A stretch of 10,088 bases of DNA from Desulfobacula sp. (GCA_027858355.1 JAQICW010000521.1:1-10088); one strand, 5' to 3'. Positions 1 through 7,230 are shown, counted from the stretch's first letter. The notes: generated by a model not told the origin, from the sequence alone. A program made the numbers and translations.

Positions 1-160
1 GGAAAAGATTTTATATAAAATTTCTTATGGAAAATATCCAGAGCTATCTGTAGATAATTGTTTTATGAAGTGATATTATAGATAAATAAGTCCTTTGTTT
101 TATATTAATCTAATAATGAAAATTATGGGAATCTAAAATTTTGTTTATAGAATATATAAA

Positions 161-166
161 GGGGGA
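161..166 (+). promoter_or_regulatory. Ribosome binding site of the acyl-CoA synthetase gene
   Basis: GGGGGA lies three bases before the ATG at 170 and supports that start. The 169 bases before the gene are very A/T-rich. I could not fix a convincing -35/-10 pair there. Short open frames run in from the left edge (for example 2-73, ending TGA) but are too short to assign to a gene. Confidence 0.55.
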
Positions 167-169
167 AGA

Positions 170-2296
170 ATGGATAGACTTGATGCCATATTTGCACCAG
201 AAACCATAGCCGTTATAGGAGCGTCAACCCAAAAAGGAAAGGTAGGGCATGATATTTTTGCCAATATTTTATCCGGCGGATTCACGGGGACACTCTATCC
301 TGTTAACCCAAAGGCAAAATCTGTTTTAAGTGTAAAATGTTATACCAGTATAGCAAATATTCCGGATCCCATTGATCTGGCAATGATTATTCTCCCCCCT
401 AAAACTGCTTTAAATGCTGTAAAAGATTGTATTGCAAAGGGAGTTAAGGGGATAGTTATTGTTTCTGCCGGTTTTAAAGAAGTGGGCGGCGAAGGGGCTC
501 AAATTGAAAAAGAAATCAAAGCCTTGTGTGCCAATGCCAAGGTAAGACTGGTGGGGCCCAATTGTCTGGGAGTCATCAACCCATCTCCAAAGGTATCGTT
601 AAACGCCAGTTTTTCTGCAAGAATGCCCAAACCCGGAAATGTCTCATTTATTTCACAAAGCGGAGCGCTTTGTACAGCAGTGCTCGATTTTGCGGCAGAC
701 AAGGGATTTGGCTTTTCAAAATTCATCTCCATCGGGAACAAGGCAGATGTGGATGAACTGGATTTATTGAGGTATTATTATAATGATCCAGATACTGATG
801 TGGTGATGATATATATGGAAGAACTCTCCCGGGGTGCCGAAGAATTTATTTCAGAGGTCAGAGAAATGACTTCCGGAACCAACCCCACCCATGTGATTGT
901 TATAAAATCAGGTTCCTCCGATGCCGGTGCAAAGGCTGCCGCTTCTCATACAGGTGCCCTGGCAGGTTCTGATGCATTGTATGATGCCATTTTTAACATG
1001 GCAGGCATCCTGCGTTGTGCAACGGTTAATCAATTGTTTGATTATGCCCAGGCATTTGCAGCCAACAAATATCCGACAGGTGATAAAATTGCCATTATCA
1101 CTAATGCGGGCGGACCCGGTATTATTGCCACAGATATGAGCGAACAATCCGGGTTGAAGCTGGCAAGTTTTTCAGAAGATACCATTAAGGAATTAAAAAA
1201 ATATCTGCCGTCCACAGCCAATTTTCATAATCCTGTGGATGTGATCGGGGATGCGGCCAAAGACCGGTATGAAAATACATTGGCCACTGTATTAAGTGAT
1301 CGCGGAGTGGATGCAGCCTTGATCATTTTAACGCCCCAGTCCATGACAGATGCCATTGGCACGGCTGAAGCCATAGTGAATATTGCCAAAAATAGCATTA
1401 AACCAATTGTCTGTGCGTTTATGGGAGTCGTGGATGTGTCTGATGGCGTCAAGCTTTTACAGAAGAATAAAATTCCGGTTTATCAGTTTCCGGAAAGTGC
1501 TGCCAGGTCTTTGGGGGCATTAAGAGAAGGAATAAAATGGCTGTCTCGGAAAATTTTACCGCAGTATAAACTGACATATGATACGGTGAAAGCAAAACAG
1601 ATCATTGAAAAATATTTAAAAGCAGGCAAAAAGGTTTTAGGGGAACTGGACGGAAGTGAACTTCTGAAATGTTATGGGTTCAAAACGCTTCCCATGACCC
1701 TGTCAAAAAATAAAACCCAGGCCGGCAAAATTGCAGATCAGACGGGTTACCCCGTTGTGATGAAGATCGTATCTCCTGATATTCTACATAAAACAGATGC
1801 CGGCGGAGTTGTTGTGGGACTTGAAGATAGCAAAAGTGTGGAAGAAGCTTTTGAAACAATCATGGAAAAAGCCAAAGCCTATAATCCTGATGCCCGGATA
1901 GAGGGCGTACTGATTCAGAAGCTTGCCCCAAAAGGCAAGGAAATAATATTGGGATTATCAAAAGATCCGGTTTTTGGGCATGCTGTTATGTTTGGACTGG
2001 GCGGTATCTTTGTGGAGGTCTATAAAGATGTTGTTTTCAGGTTGTCACCCATGGGCAGAAATGTTGCAAGAAGAATGGTCAGGAGTATTAAGGGGTATCC
2101 GATTCTGAAGGGATTGCGCGGGGAGAAGCCGTCAGATATTGAAACCATAGAAAAACATATTGTTTCGTTAAAAGCCATGGCAGATAACCACCCCATGATA
2201 AAAGAACTGGATATTAATCCCTTGTTTGTACACGAGGAAGGAGAGGGTGCAACGGTTGCGGATATTATAATTAGACTTGAAAATCAGGAGGACTGA
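170..2296 (+). CDS. Acetate/acyl-CoA ligase (ADP-forming), fused alpha-beta type
   Basis: This 708-residue protein is a fused NDP-forming acyl-CoA synthetase. Such enzymes interconvert acyl-CoA + ADP + phosphate with acid + CoA + ATP in the cytoplasm, in either direction. An N-terminal CoA-binding Rossmann domain spans about residues 8-135 (AVIGAS at 14-19, GPNCLG at 129-134). Two succinyl-CoA-ligase-like flavodoxin domains follow (SQSGAL at 162-167; SHTGALAGSD, with the expected phosphohistidine at His260). A C-terminal ATP-grasp domain starts near residue 490 (HKTDAGG at 540-546, ELDINPL at 679-685). The length fits the fused alpha+beta form. There is no GNAT domain, which argues against the protein-acetyltransferase (Pat) relatives. 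Acetate is the usual substrate in the family, but aromatic or branched acyl groups cannot be excluded. Its stop overlaps the likely start of the next gene. Confidence 0.9.
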   Translation: MDRLDAIFAPETIAVIGASTQKGKVGHDIFANILSGGFTGTLYPVNPKAKSVLSVKCYTSIANIPDPIDLAMIILPPKTALNAVKDCIAKGVKGIVIVSAGFKEVGGEGAQIEKEIKALCANAKVRLVGPNCLGVINPSPKVSLNASFSARMPKPGNVSFISQSGALCTAVLDFAADKGFGFSKFISIGNKADVDELDLLRYYYNDPDTDVVMIYMEELSRGAEEFISEVREMTSGTNPTHVIVIKSGSSDAGAKAAASHTGALAGSDALYDAIFNMAGILRCATVNQLFDYAQAFAANKYPTGDKIAIITNAGGPGIIATDMSEQSGLKLASFSEDTIKELKKYLPSTANFHNPVDVIGDAAKDRYENTLATVLSDRGVDAALIILTPQSMTDAIGTAEAIVNIAKNSIKPIVCAFMGVVDVSDGVKLLQKNKIPVYQFPESAARSLGALREGIKWLSRKILPQYKLTYDTVKAKQIIEKYLKAGKKVLGELDGSELLKCYGFKTLPMTLSKNKTQAGKIADQTGYPVVMKIVSPDILHKTDAGGVVVGLEDSKSVEEAFETIMEKAKAYNPDARIEGVLIQKLAPKGKEIILGLSKDPVFGHAVMFGLGGIFVEVYKDVVFRLSPMGRNVARRMVRSIKGYPILKGLRGEKPSDIETIEKHIVSLKAMADNHPMIKELDINPLFVHEEGEGATVADIIIRLENQED
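2286..2291 (+). promoter_or_regulatory. Strong Shine-Dalgarno that points to a non-canonical start
   Basis: A perfect AGGAGG sits inside the last codons of the acyl-CoA synthetase gene. Four bases later is ATT (2296-2298), sharing the A of the TGA stop. ATC at 2299 is seven bases away. No ATG, GTG or TTG lies at working distance in the next gene's frame; the first TTG (2347) is 55 bases away. The site therefore argues that the next gene begins at ATT or ATC. Confidence 0.7.
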
Positions 2297-2865
2297 TTAT
2301 CTTTTTATATCCGGTTATAACAAGGGTTCCTGAAACAATTAAGGCGTTGAAAGGGAAAAAGAAAGTTGTTGCTTTAAGCCTGTTTGCCAGGGAAAGTGTG
2401 AAGGCCTCCAGCTTAAAATCGAAGCTTGCTGTGGGAATATTAGAGAAAGATGCCCTGGGAGTTCCCCTGCCGTCAAATACTATCTATTGGTCTGTTACTC
2501 ACAAACCGGATTTTGTTGCCGGAGTTGTCTCAACAGGAAAGATCGGTATTGATCTGGAGCAGATTAAGGATGTTTCTGATGCTGTGTTTGAAAGAATTGT
2601 TGATCCAAAAGAAGGAGCGCATTTCACAAGTCAGGACAAATCTCTTGTTTTTTTCAGGACATTTACAGCAAAAGAAGCTGTATTAAAAAAAACAAGTCAT
2701 GGGATACAAGGCCTTTCAAAAGTAAAGATAAAAATGGTTGTTGATGATAAAAATTTAGTGGTTCAGTATTTAGGCAAAAAATATTTAGTTGAAAATTTTT
2801 ATTTTCACGGCTACCTTGCATCAGTGACAAAGGATAATGTAGATGTTCAATGGACAATAAGATAA
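2296..2865 (+). CDS. 4'-phosphopantetheinyl transferase superfamily protein
   Basis: Sfp/HetI-type enzymes move the phosphopantetheine arm of CoA onto a serine of carrier proteins. Counted from the TTG at 2347 (172 residues), visible signatures are HKPDFVAGV (52-60), GIDLE (67-71, with the two Mg-binding acidic residues D69 and E71) and FTAKEAVLKK (106-115, with the catalytic Lys-Glu pair). The usual Trp of WxxKEA is Phe here. The frame stays open upstream to 2296 and adds 17 residues (IIFLYPVITRVPETIKA) that I recall as the normal N-terminus of these proteins. I therefore start at ATT 2296 (189 residues), with TTG 2347 as the conventional alternative. The carrier-protein target cannot be told from the sequence. 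The gene is coupled to the acyl-CoA synthetase before it. Confidence 0.85.
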   Translation: MIFLYPVITRVPETIKALKGKKKVVALSLFARESVKASSLKSKLAVGILEKDALGVPLPSNTIYWSVTHKPDFVAGVVSTGKIGIDLEQIKDVSDAVFERIVDPKEGAHFTSQDKSLVFFRTFTAKEAVLKKTSHGIQGLSKVKIKMVVDDKNLVVQYLGKKYLVENFYFHGYLASVTKDNVDVQWTIR

Positions 2866-2889
2866 GAACTTTATTCAAGGAGAAAGAAA

Positions 2890-3189
2890 ATGGCTAAGGG
2901 AAATGGTTTTATAATGAAAGATGCCCCAACAGGAGCCAAAGGCCCGTTTAAAATTGATTTTTCAAGTTTTATTCTGTCATTATATTCATCAGGACTTGTC
3001 CAGCTTGGCAAGGTTGAAGATCCAATAACTGGGAAAAAAAACATCAATCTTGACCTTGCAAAGCATACAATTGATATGATTGCCATGCTGGAAGAAAAAA
3101 CAAAGGGTAATTTGACTGAAGAAGAAAATAACCTTCTTAAAGCGTTGCTAAGTGAAATCAGGCTGGCTTATGTTGAGGCAAAAGCTTGA
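2890..3189 (+). CDS. DUF1844 domain-containing protein
   Basis: This 99-residue soluble protein has the pattern I know from the DUF1844 family, whose function is unknown. It has a short N-terminus, the block FKIDFSSFILSLYSSGLVQLG (about residues 20-40), then DLAKHTIDMIAMLEEKT and a C-terminal helix LLSEIRLAYVEA. There is no signal peptide or membrane segment. AAGGAG around 2877-2882 precedes the ATG. In Desulfobacterota such small proteins often sit beside ispE. Here its TGA overlaps the TTG start of ispE, which suggests coupled translation. Family confidence is good; no role can be given. Confidence 0.85.
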   Translation: MAKGNGFIMKDAPTGAKGPFKIDFSSFILSLYSSGLVQLGKVEDPITGKKNINLDLAKHTIDMIAMLEEKTKGNLTEEENNLLKALLSEIRLAYVEAKA

Positions 3190-4064
3190 TAAAAAAGGTT
3201 GCATCCTTTGCAAAGATAAATTTGTTTTTATATGTTACCTCCAAACGAAAGGATGGGTATCATAATCTTTGTTCTTTGATGACTCAGATTGATCTGTGTG
3301 ATGACCTTTATATTGAGTTTGCCCAAAAAGAATTGTCAATTTCCTGTGATCATCCAGATGTGCCTGAAGATGAATCTAATCTTGCCTATAAAGCGGCTGT
3401 ATTATTTTATCAGTCTTTAAAAACAAAGGCTGGTGAAGAAAAAAAAGGTCTTGCCATTAAAATTATAAAAAGAATTCCCCCGGGCGGTGGTCTGGGCGGC
3501 GGGAGCAGTAATGCAGCTGCTGTTTTGGTGGCTTTAAACAAGTATTACAAAACCCCTTTTTCAAAAGCAGACTTGATGACAATGGGGGTAAAGCTGGGTG
3601 CGGATGTGCCTTTTTTTATTTTTGGACATCCGGCAATTGCCAGAGGTGTTGGAGAAAGGCTTGAAAAGGCAGCCAGTTTAAAATCCTATCATCTTGTTTT
3701 GTGCGACCCAGGGGTTGCTGCTTCCACGGCCGAAGTATATAAAAATATTGATTATAGATTGACATCAAACCAAAAAGATAATATAAAGACTGGTTTAAAT
3801 GTACCGTTACGGGGACAGGAATTTGATGTAAGGGATCAGATGCACAATGACCTTGAAGAATCAGCGTGCAGGCTCTATCCTGAGATCAGAGAAACAAAAG
3901 AAGAGATGGCGGTGCTGCTGCAAAGAAAAGTTTATATGACTGGAAGCGGCTCATCCCTTTTTGCTCTTTTTTCAGCCCGGGAAAATGCAAAGAAGGGCTT
4001 TGAACTGCTTTTAAAAAAGTGGTCCAGGAGCAAAAGAAAGGTATTTCTTTCCTCGTTTATTTAA
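3186..4064 (+). CDS. ispE: 4-diphosphocytidyl-2-C-methyl-D-erythritol kinase
   Basis: IspE phosphorylates the 2-hydroxyl of CDP-ME with ATP, the fourth step of the MEP route to isoprenoids. The protein has 292 residues, close to the usual length. GHMP-kinase marks are clear: AKIN with Lys10, the glycine-rich ATP loop PPGGGLGGGSSNAAA (98-112), GADVPFF with the catalytic-base position Asp140, and the C-terminal GSGSSLF (253-259). The start is TTG at 3186, which overlaps the previous stop as TTGA. GAGG at 3175-3178 is spaced seven bases away, and the resulting N-terminus (MIKKVASFAKINLFLY) fits the family. No better ATG exists before the essential Lys. Confidence 0.95.
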   Translation: MIKKVASFAKINLFLYVTSKRKDGYHNLCSLMTQIDLCDDLYIEFAQKELSISCDHPDVPEDESNLAYKAAVLFYQSLKTKAGEEKKGLAIKIIKRIPPGGGLGGGSSNAAAVLVALNKYYKTPFSKADLMTMGVKLGADVPFFIFGHPAIARGVGERLEKAASLKSYHLVLCDPGVAASTAEVYKNIDYRLTSNQKDNIKTGLNVPLRGQEFDVRDQMHNDLEESACRLYPEIRETKEEMAVLLQRKVYMTGSGSSLFALFSARENAKKGFELLLKKWSRSKRKVFLSSFI

Positions 4065-4078
4065 TTAATACTTGTGAG

Positions 4079-4100
4079 TTTAATGTAGTGATTTAATGTA
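4079..4100 (+). repeat. Short direct repeat before tRNA-Gln
   Basis: TTTAATGTA occurs twice (4079-4087 and 4092-4100), four bases apart, ending one base before the tRNA. It lies in the 37-base gap after ispE. It may be chance in A/T-rich sequence or part of the 5' processing region. A promoter reading is poor, because the second copy as a -10 would place the start inside the tRNA. Confidence 0.4.
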
Positions 4101-4101
4101 T

Positions 4102-4176
4102 TGGGGCGTCGTCAAGTGGCAAGACACAGGGTTTTGATCCCTGCATTCAGAGGTTCGAATCCTCTCGCCCCAGCCA
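4102..4176 (+). tRNA. tRNA-Gln (anticodon UUG)
   Basis: A full cloverleaf can be folded. The acceptor arm TGGGGCG (4102-4108) pairs with CGCCCCA (4166-4172; the first pair is U-A). The discriminator is G4173 and CCA is encoded at 4174-4176. The anticodon stem is CAGGG/CCCTG (4127-4131 with 4139-4143). Its loop TTTTGAT gives anticodon TTG at 4134-4136. The T arm is AGAGG TTCGAAT CCTCT. The U1-A72 pair and the overall sequence match bacterial glutamine tRNAs. It lies 37 bases after ispE and 45 before prs, on the same strand, with no evident promoter or terminator. It is probably released from the operon transcript by RNase P and 3' trimming. Confidence 0.97.
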
Positions 4177-4221
4177 TGTTTTTATAACCATATTTTCAAA
4201 ATTGGAAAAAAGAGAGTTGAT

Positions 4222-5160
4222 ATGAGTGACTTGTCAATTTTTGCTGGAAATTCAAATCCCGTTCTTGCTGAAAGGATTTCAGAATACCTTGCAAAGCCGT
4301 TGGGAAGATTAAAAGTTGACTGTTTCAGTGATGGAGAGACACAGGTTGAAATCCAGGAGAATGTCAGAAAACAGGAAATTTTTGTAATACAGTCTACTTG
4401 TAAGCCTGTAAATGACAATCTTGTTGAGCTGCTGCTTTTGATTGATGCATTTAAACGATCTTCCGCAAGTAGAATTACTGCGGTTATCCCTTATTTCGGG
4501 TATTCACGGCAGGACAAAAAAGTATCTCCCAGGGTTCCCATCAGTGCCAAATTAATTGCAGACCTTCTTGAGAAAGCAGGTGTTCACAGGGTGATAACAA
4601 TGGATCTGCATGCTGGACAAATTCAAGGGTTTTTTAATTGCCCAGTAGATAACCTTTATGCTGCTCCGATCATAATTGATGATATTAAAACCCGTTATCC
4701 TGAAAAAATGGTTGTTGTATCACCCGATGCCGGTGGTGTTGAGAGGGCAAGGGCGTATGCCAAGCGACTGAATGCAAGCCTTGCCATTATTGATAAAAGA
4801 AGAAGTGCGCCAAATGAGGCGAAAGCCATGGCCATTATCGGGGATGTTGAAGATAAAATAGCGCTTATCCTTGATGATATGGTTGATACGGCAGGGACAT
4901 TGACAGAGGCTGCAAGTGTTATCATGGAAAAGGGTGCAAAAGAGGTTCATGCCTATTGTACGCATCCCGTGCTTTCAGGGCCGGCCATTGATCGAATCAA
5001 CAAATCATCTTTAAGTTCTCTTGTTGTAACAGATACCATCCCTTTGTCTGAAGAAGCAAAACAATGCGACAAAATTGAGACGTTATCAATTGCCAAACTG
5101 GTTGGTGAAGCGATTATGCGTAGTTACAGAGGCGATTCTGTAAATTCTCTATTTGTATAA
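4222..5160 (+). CDS. prs: Ribose-phosphate pyrophosphokinase (PRPP synthase)
   Basis: Prs makes PRPP from ribose-5-phosphate and ATP, feeding purine, pyrimidine, NAD, histidine and tryptophan synthesis. The 312-residue protein is standard for class I. Visible marks are FSDGE (35-39), YFGYSRQDKK (91-100), TMDLHAGQIQGFF (126-138) with metal/ATP-binding His130, VVVSPDAGGVERA (164-176), the flexible loop DKRR (191-194) and the PRPP signature DDMVDTAGT (218-226). The start ATG is preceded by AGAGAG at 4211-4216. Class I enzymes are typically allosteric (ADP inhibition, phosphate activation). Placement directly after tRNA-Gln and before rplY/ctc and pth is an arrangement seen in many bacteria. Confidence 0.97.
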   Translation: MSDLSIFAGNSNPVLAERISEYLAKPLGRLKVDCFSDGETQVEIQENVRKQEIFVIQSTCKPVNDNLVELLLLIDAFKRSSASRITAVIPYFGYSRQDKKVSPRVPISAKLIADLLEKAGVHRVITMDLHAGQIQGFFNCPVDNLYAAPIIIDDIKTRYPEKMVVVSPDAGGVERARAYAKRLNASLAIIDKRRSAPNEAKAMAIIGDVEDKIALILDDMVDTAGTLTEAASVIMEKGAKEVHAYCTHPVLSGPAIDRINKSSLSSLVVTDTIPLSEEAKQCDKIETLSIAKLVGEAIMRSYRGDSVNSLFV

Positions 5161-5184
5161 AATTAAGTATATATTAGTATTTAA

Positions 5185-5198
5185 GCATGCATGCATGC
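5185..5198. repeat. Tandem GCAT repeat, a perfect 14-bp palindrome
   Basis: GCATGCATGCATGC is three and a half GCAT units and equals its own reverse complement. It lies in the prs-rplY gap, seven bases before the rplY ribosome binding site. It creates ATG triplets at 5187 and 5191 that are not likely real starts. It could form a small hairpin or simply be slippage-prone. No regulator binding to it is known to me. Confidence 0.7.
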
Positions 5199-5204
5199 AG
5201 TTAT

Positions 5205-5209
5205 GGAGG
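5205..5209 (+). promoter_or_regulatory. Ribosome binding site that sets a TTG start for rplY
   Basis: GGAGG is followed after eight bases by TTG at 5218. The in-frame ATGs at 5191 and 5203 lie before or within this site and have no Shine-Dalgarno of their own. The protein from TTG (MELIELSAKTRETSGK) begins where L25/CTC proteins usually begin. Confidence 0.75.
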
Positions 5210-5217
5210 AAAAAACT

Positions 5218-5871
5218 TTGGAATTAATTGAATTAAGTGCAAAAACAAGAGAAACTAGCGGCAAAAATGCTGCCAGAAAATTAAGAAGCAATAATGAGAT
5301 ACCTGCCATTGTCTACGGGGCAAAGAAAGATCCTGAAATGCTTTCCATTAATACAATAGATTTTATTAAAATCATTAGGAAACATGGTTCAATGGGTCTT
5401 TTTTTCAATCTCATTATTGATGGAGATTCTGGGAAGAGAAAGAGTGTTATGCTCAAGGATATGCAGATGGATACCTTTAGTTTGAACTATCTGCATGTTG
5501 ATTTGCATGAGATTGACATGGATGAAACGGTTACAATAAGTGTATCTGTGGAAACTGTTGGTGAAAGCATAGGTGTTAAAGAAGGTGGGCTGCTGCAGAT
5601 TGTTCGACGTGAGCTTGATGTGGTTTGTAAGCCGACGGATGCACCAGAAACGATACAGATTGATATCACCAACCTTGATGTTGGTGATGCAGTTCATGTG
5701 GAGGATATTGATCTGGGTGAAAATATTGAAATTCCCCATGAAGTTAACTTTACAATAGTCACAATTGTAACGCCGATTGTTGAAGAGGAAGAAGTTGAAG
5801 AAGATGATGAGCTCATGGAAGAGGGAGAAGCTGAGGCTGCTCCTGCTGCTGAAAAAACTTCTGAAGAGTAA
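5218..5871 (+). CDS. rplY: 50S ribosomal protein L25, general stress protein Ctc form
   Basis: L25 binds 5S rRNA in the large ribosomal subunit. This 217-residue version is the longer TL5/CTC type, with an N-terminal 5S-binding beta-barrel and a second C-terminal domain. Visible marks are GKNAARKLR (15-23), IPAIVYG (28-34), LKDMQMD (79-85), HVD (93-95), and then the CTC-domain block GVKEGGLLQIVRRELDVVC (119-137). The tail from about residue 188 is strongly acidic and ends Ala/Glu-rich, which is common in this form. I choose TTG 5218 because of the ribosome binding site; the longer reading from ATG 5191 adds nine residues. pth follows after 11 bases, and this rplY-pth pairing is widespread. 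Confidence 0.94.
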   Translation: MELIELSAKTRETSGKNAARKLRSNNEIPAIVYGAKKDPEMLSINTIDFIKIIRKHGSMGLFFNLIIDGDSGKRKSVMLKDMQMDTFSLNYLHVDLHEIDMDETVTISVSVETVGESIGVKEGGLLQIVRRELDVVCKPTDAPETIQIDITNLDVGDAVHVEDIDLGENIEIPHEVNFTIVTIVTPIVEEEEVEEDDELMEEGEAEAAPAAEKTSEE

Positions 5872-5882
5872 TTCCTTTGTAG

Positions 5883-6464
5883 ATGTCGGATTTAAAATTT
5901 AAAATTATAGCGGGTCTGGGCAATCCAGGTAAAAATTATGCCCTTACCCGTCATAATATCGGCTTTTTAGTCGTTGAAGCACTGGCTTCAAAATCCCGCC
6001 TTTCCATTGATAAAACCCGTTTTGATTCTGAGTATGTAAAAGCTCAGATTAAAGGTCAGGAAGTCTTTCTTGTGAAGCCTTTAACCTATATGAACAAAAG
6101 TGGGCTTCCTATCCATAAATTTGCCTCATATTATAAGATTGATATAGAAGATATCATTATTGTTCATGATGATATGGATCTTACATTCGGAAAGATAAAA
6201 ATTGTTAAAAGCCGTGGACATGGTGGGCATAACGGTGTGCGATCCATTGTTGAAGCTTTTGGCAAAAAAGATTGTACTCGAATTCGAGTGGGGGTTGGCC
6301 ATCCCGGATCAGGCGGGGATGTGACCGGGCATGTCCTGGGTAGTTTTACCCCTGATGAAATAAAAATATTGGATCATTGTATTGATACTGCTTCCGATGC
6401 CTGCCTTTATATCCTTGAAAAAGGCGTTATTCCTGCCATGAATTTATTTAATACCAAACAATAA
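5883..6464 (+). CDS. pth: Peptidyl-tRNA hydrolase
   Basis: Pth cleaves peptidyl-tRNA dropped by stalled ribosomes and recycles the tRNA. The 193-residue length is normal. The family residues are in place: GLGNPG with Asn14, TRHNIGF with the catalytic His24, TYMNKSG with Asn71, VHDDMDL with Asp97 and GHGGHNGVRS with Asn117. IRVGVGHP and the C-terminal GSFTPDE block also fit. The ATG follows rplY by 11 bases with only a weak, distant GAAGAG as ribosome binding site, so translation is probably coupled to rplY. It ends the long plus-strand block; no clear U-rich terminator follows. Confidence 0.96.
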   Translation: MSDLKFKIIAGLGNPGKNYALTRHNIGFLVVEALASKSRLSIDKTRFDSEYVKAQIKGQEVFLVKPLTYMNKSGLPIHKFASYYKIDIEDIIIVHDDMDLTFGKIKIVKSRGHGGHNGVRSIVEAFGKKDCTRIRVGVGHPGSGGDVTGHVLGSFTPDEIKILDHCIDTASDACLYILEKGVIPAMNLFNTKQ

Positions 6465-6465
6465 G

Positions 6466-6486
6466 CTGCCAAGGTCGTCATGGCAG
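6466..6486 (+). other. Weak inverted repeat just after pth
   Basis: CTGCCA (6466-6471) and TGGCAG (6481-6486) can pair as a 6-bp stem with a nine-base loop directly after the pth stop. No T-run follows, so it is not a normal intrinsic terminator. It could act as an mRNA 3'-end barrier. The rest of the gap to 6667 holds no gene. It contains a lone TTGACA (6594-6599) and a 10-bp palindrome ACAATATTGT (6597-6606) upstream of the carD-like gene. Confidence 0.35.
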
Positions 6487-6667
6487 TATGAAATACATTT
6501 GTGCCAACAAAAACACAGGTCGAAAACTACCATTATTTTGTGGAAGATATTCTCTATACTTAAGCTTTCATGATTTGTGTATATTTATTGTCGTTGACAA
6601 TATTGTAAAAATATGGTTCTCTGTTTGAATGGGTTAATTGTTTTCATAATAAAAGACGGGAGATCTA

Positions 6668-7204
6668 ATGGCTGAAAAATTCAAAAAAGCTAAGGTAAAT
6701 GGTGGTGCAGTATCAACTAAAAAAGAATTTTTCAAAGGTGATCTGGCAGTTTATCCTGCACACGGGGTTGGCTGCATTGAATCAATTGAGAGCAAGGAGA
6801 TAAATGGTGACACCATGAATTTTTACATGATGAAAATCGTGGAAAATGGCATGGTGATTATGATTCCAACTTCAAATGTGGAATCAGTAGGCTTGAGGGA
6901 AGTCATTCCTGAAACAGAGGTGCCTGAAGTCTACAAGGTTATGCAGGAAAAAGCTCAGGGTGCTGATAACCAGACATGGAATAGAAGATACCGGGAATAT
7001 ATGGACAAAATTAAAACCGGGTCCATCTATGATGTTGCTGAAGTTTTCAGGGATCTTTTCCAGTTAAAACTTGAAAAAGATCTTTCATTTGGTGAGCGCA
7101 AGCTTCTTGATACTGCTCAGAATTTATTGGTTCAAGAATTGTCAACTGCCAAGGATATTGACGAAAAATCCATGATGCAGGAAATTGAGAATCTTTTCAA
7201 CTAA
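6668..7204 (+). CDS. CarD/CdnL-family RNA polymerase-binding regulator
   Basis: CarD/CdnL proteins bind the beta lobe of RNA polymerase and stabilise the open promoter complex, often at rRNA and housekeeping promoters. This 178-residue protein has the N-terminal Tudor-like RNAP-interaction domain (about 19-82: GDLAVYPAHGVGCIESI, then MIPTSNVESVGLREVI) and a helical C-terminal DNA-binding domain (about 85-175). The latter carries Trp104 in NQTWNRRYREYM, at the usual place of the bubble-wedging Trp, and LSFGERKLLDTA (139-150). There is no HMGA-like tail as in Myxococcus CarD, so it is of CdnL type. GGGAG at 6659-6663 precedes the ATG. The 203-base leader suggests its own promoter, and a strong terminator follows. 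Confidence 0.93.
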   Translation: MAEKFKKAKVNGGAVSTKKEFFKGDLAVYPAHGVGCIESIESKEINGDTMNFYMMKIVENGMVIMIPTSNVESVGLREVIPETEVPEVYKVMQEKAQGADNQTWNRRYREYMDKIKTGSIYDVAEVFRDLFQLKLEKDLSFGERKLLDTAQNLLVQELSTAKDIDEKSMMQEIENLFN

Positions 7205-7230
7205 TTCGCCTTTAGAATTAAACAAATTTG

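Noticed and set aside
2..73. Open frame running in from the left edge and ending TGA, a possible 3' end of an upstream gene
   Set aside because: Only 23 codons in A/T-rich sequence, and another frame is also open for a similar length. No recognisable motif, so it is not reported as a gene.
5389..5739. 116-codon minus-strand frame inside rplY
   Set aside because: It lies fully opposite the ribosomal protein gene and has no ribosome binding site or family resemblance; a shadow of coding sequence.
6594..6622. Promoter call based on TTGACA upstream of the carD-like gene
   Set aside because: The hexamers at 16-18 base spacing (for example TTCTCT) do not resemble a -10 box. The better TATGGT is only 12 bases away.
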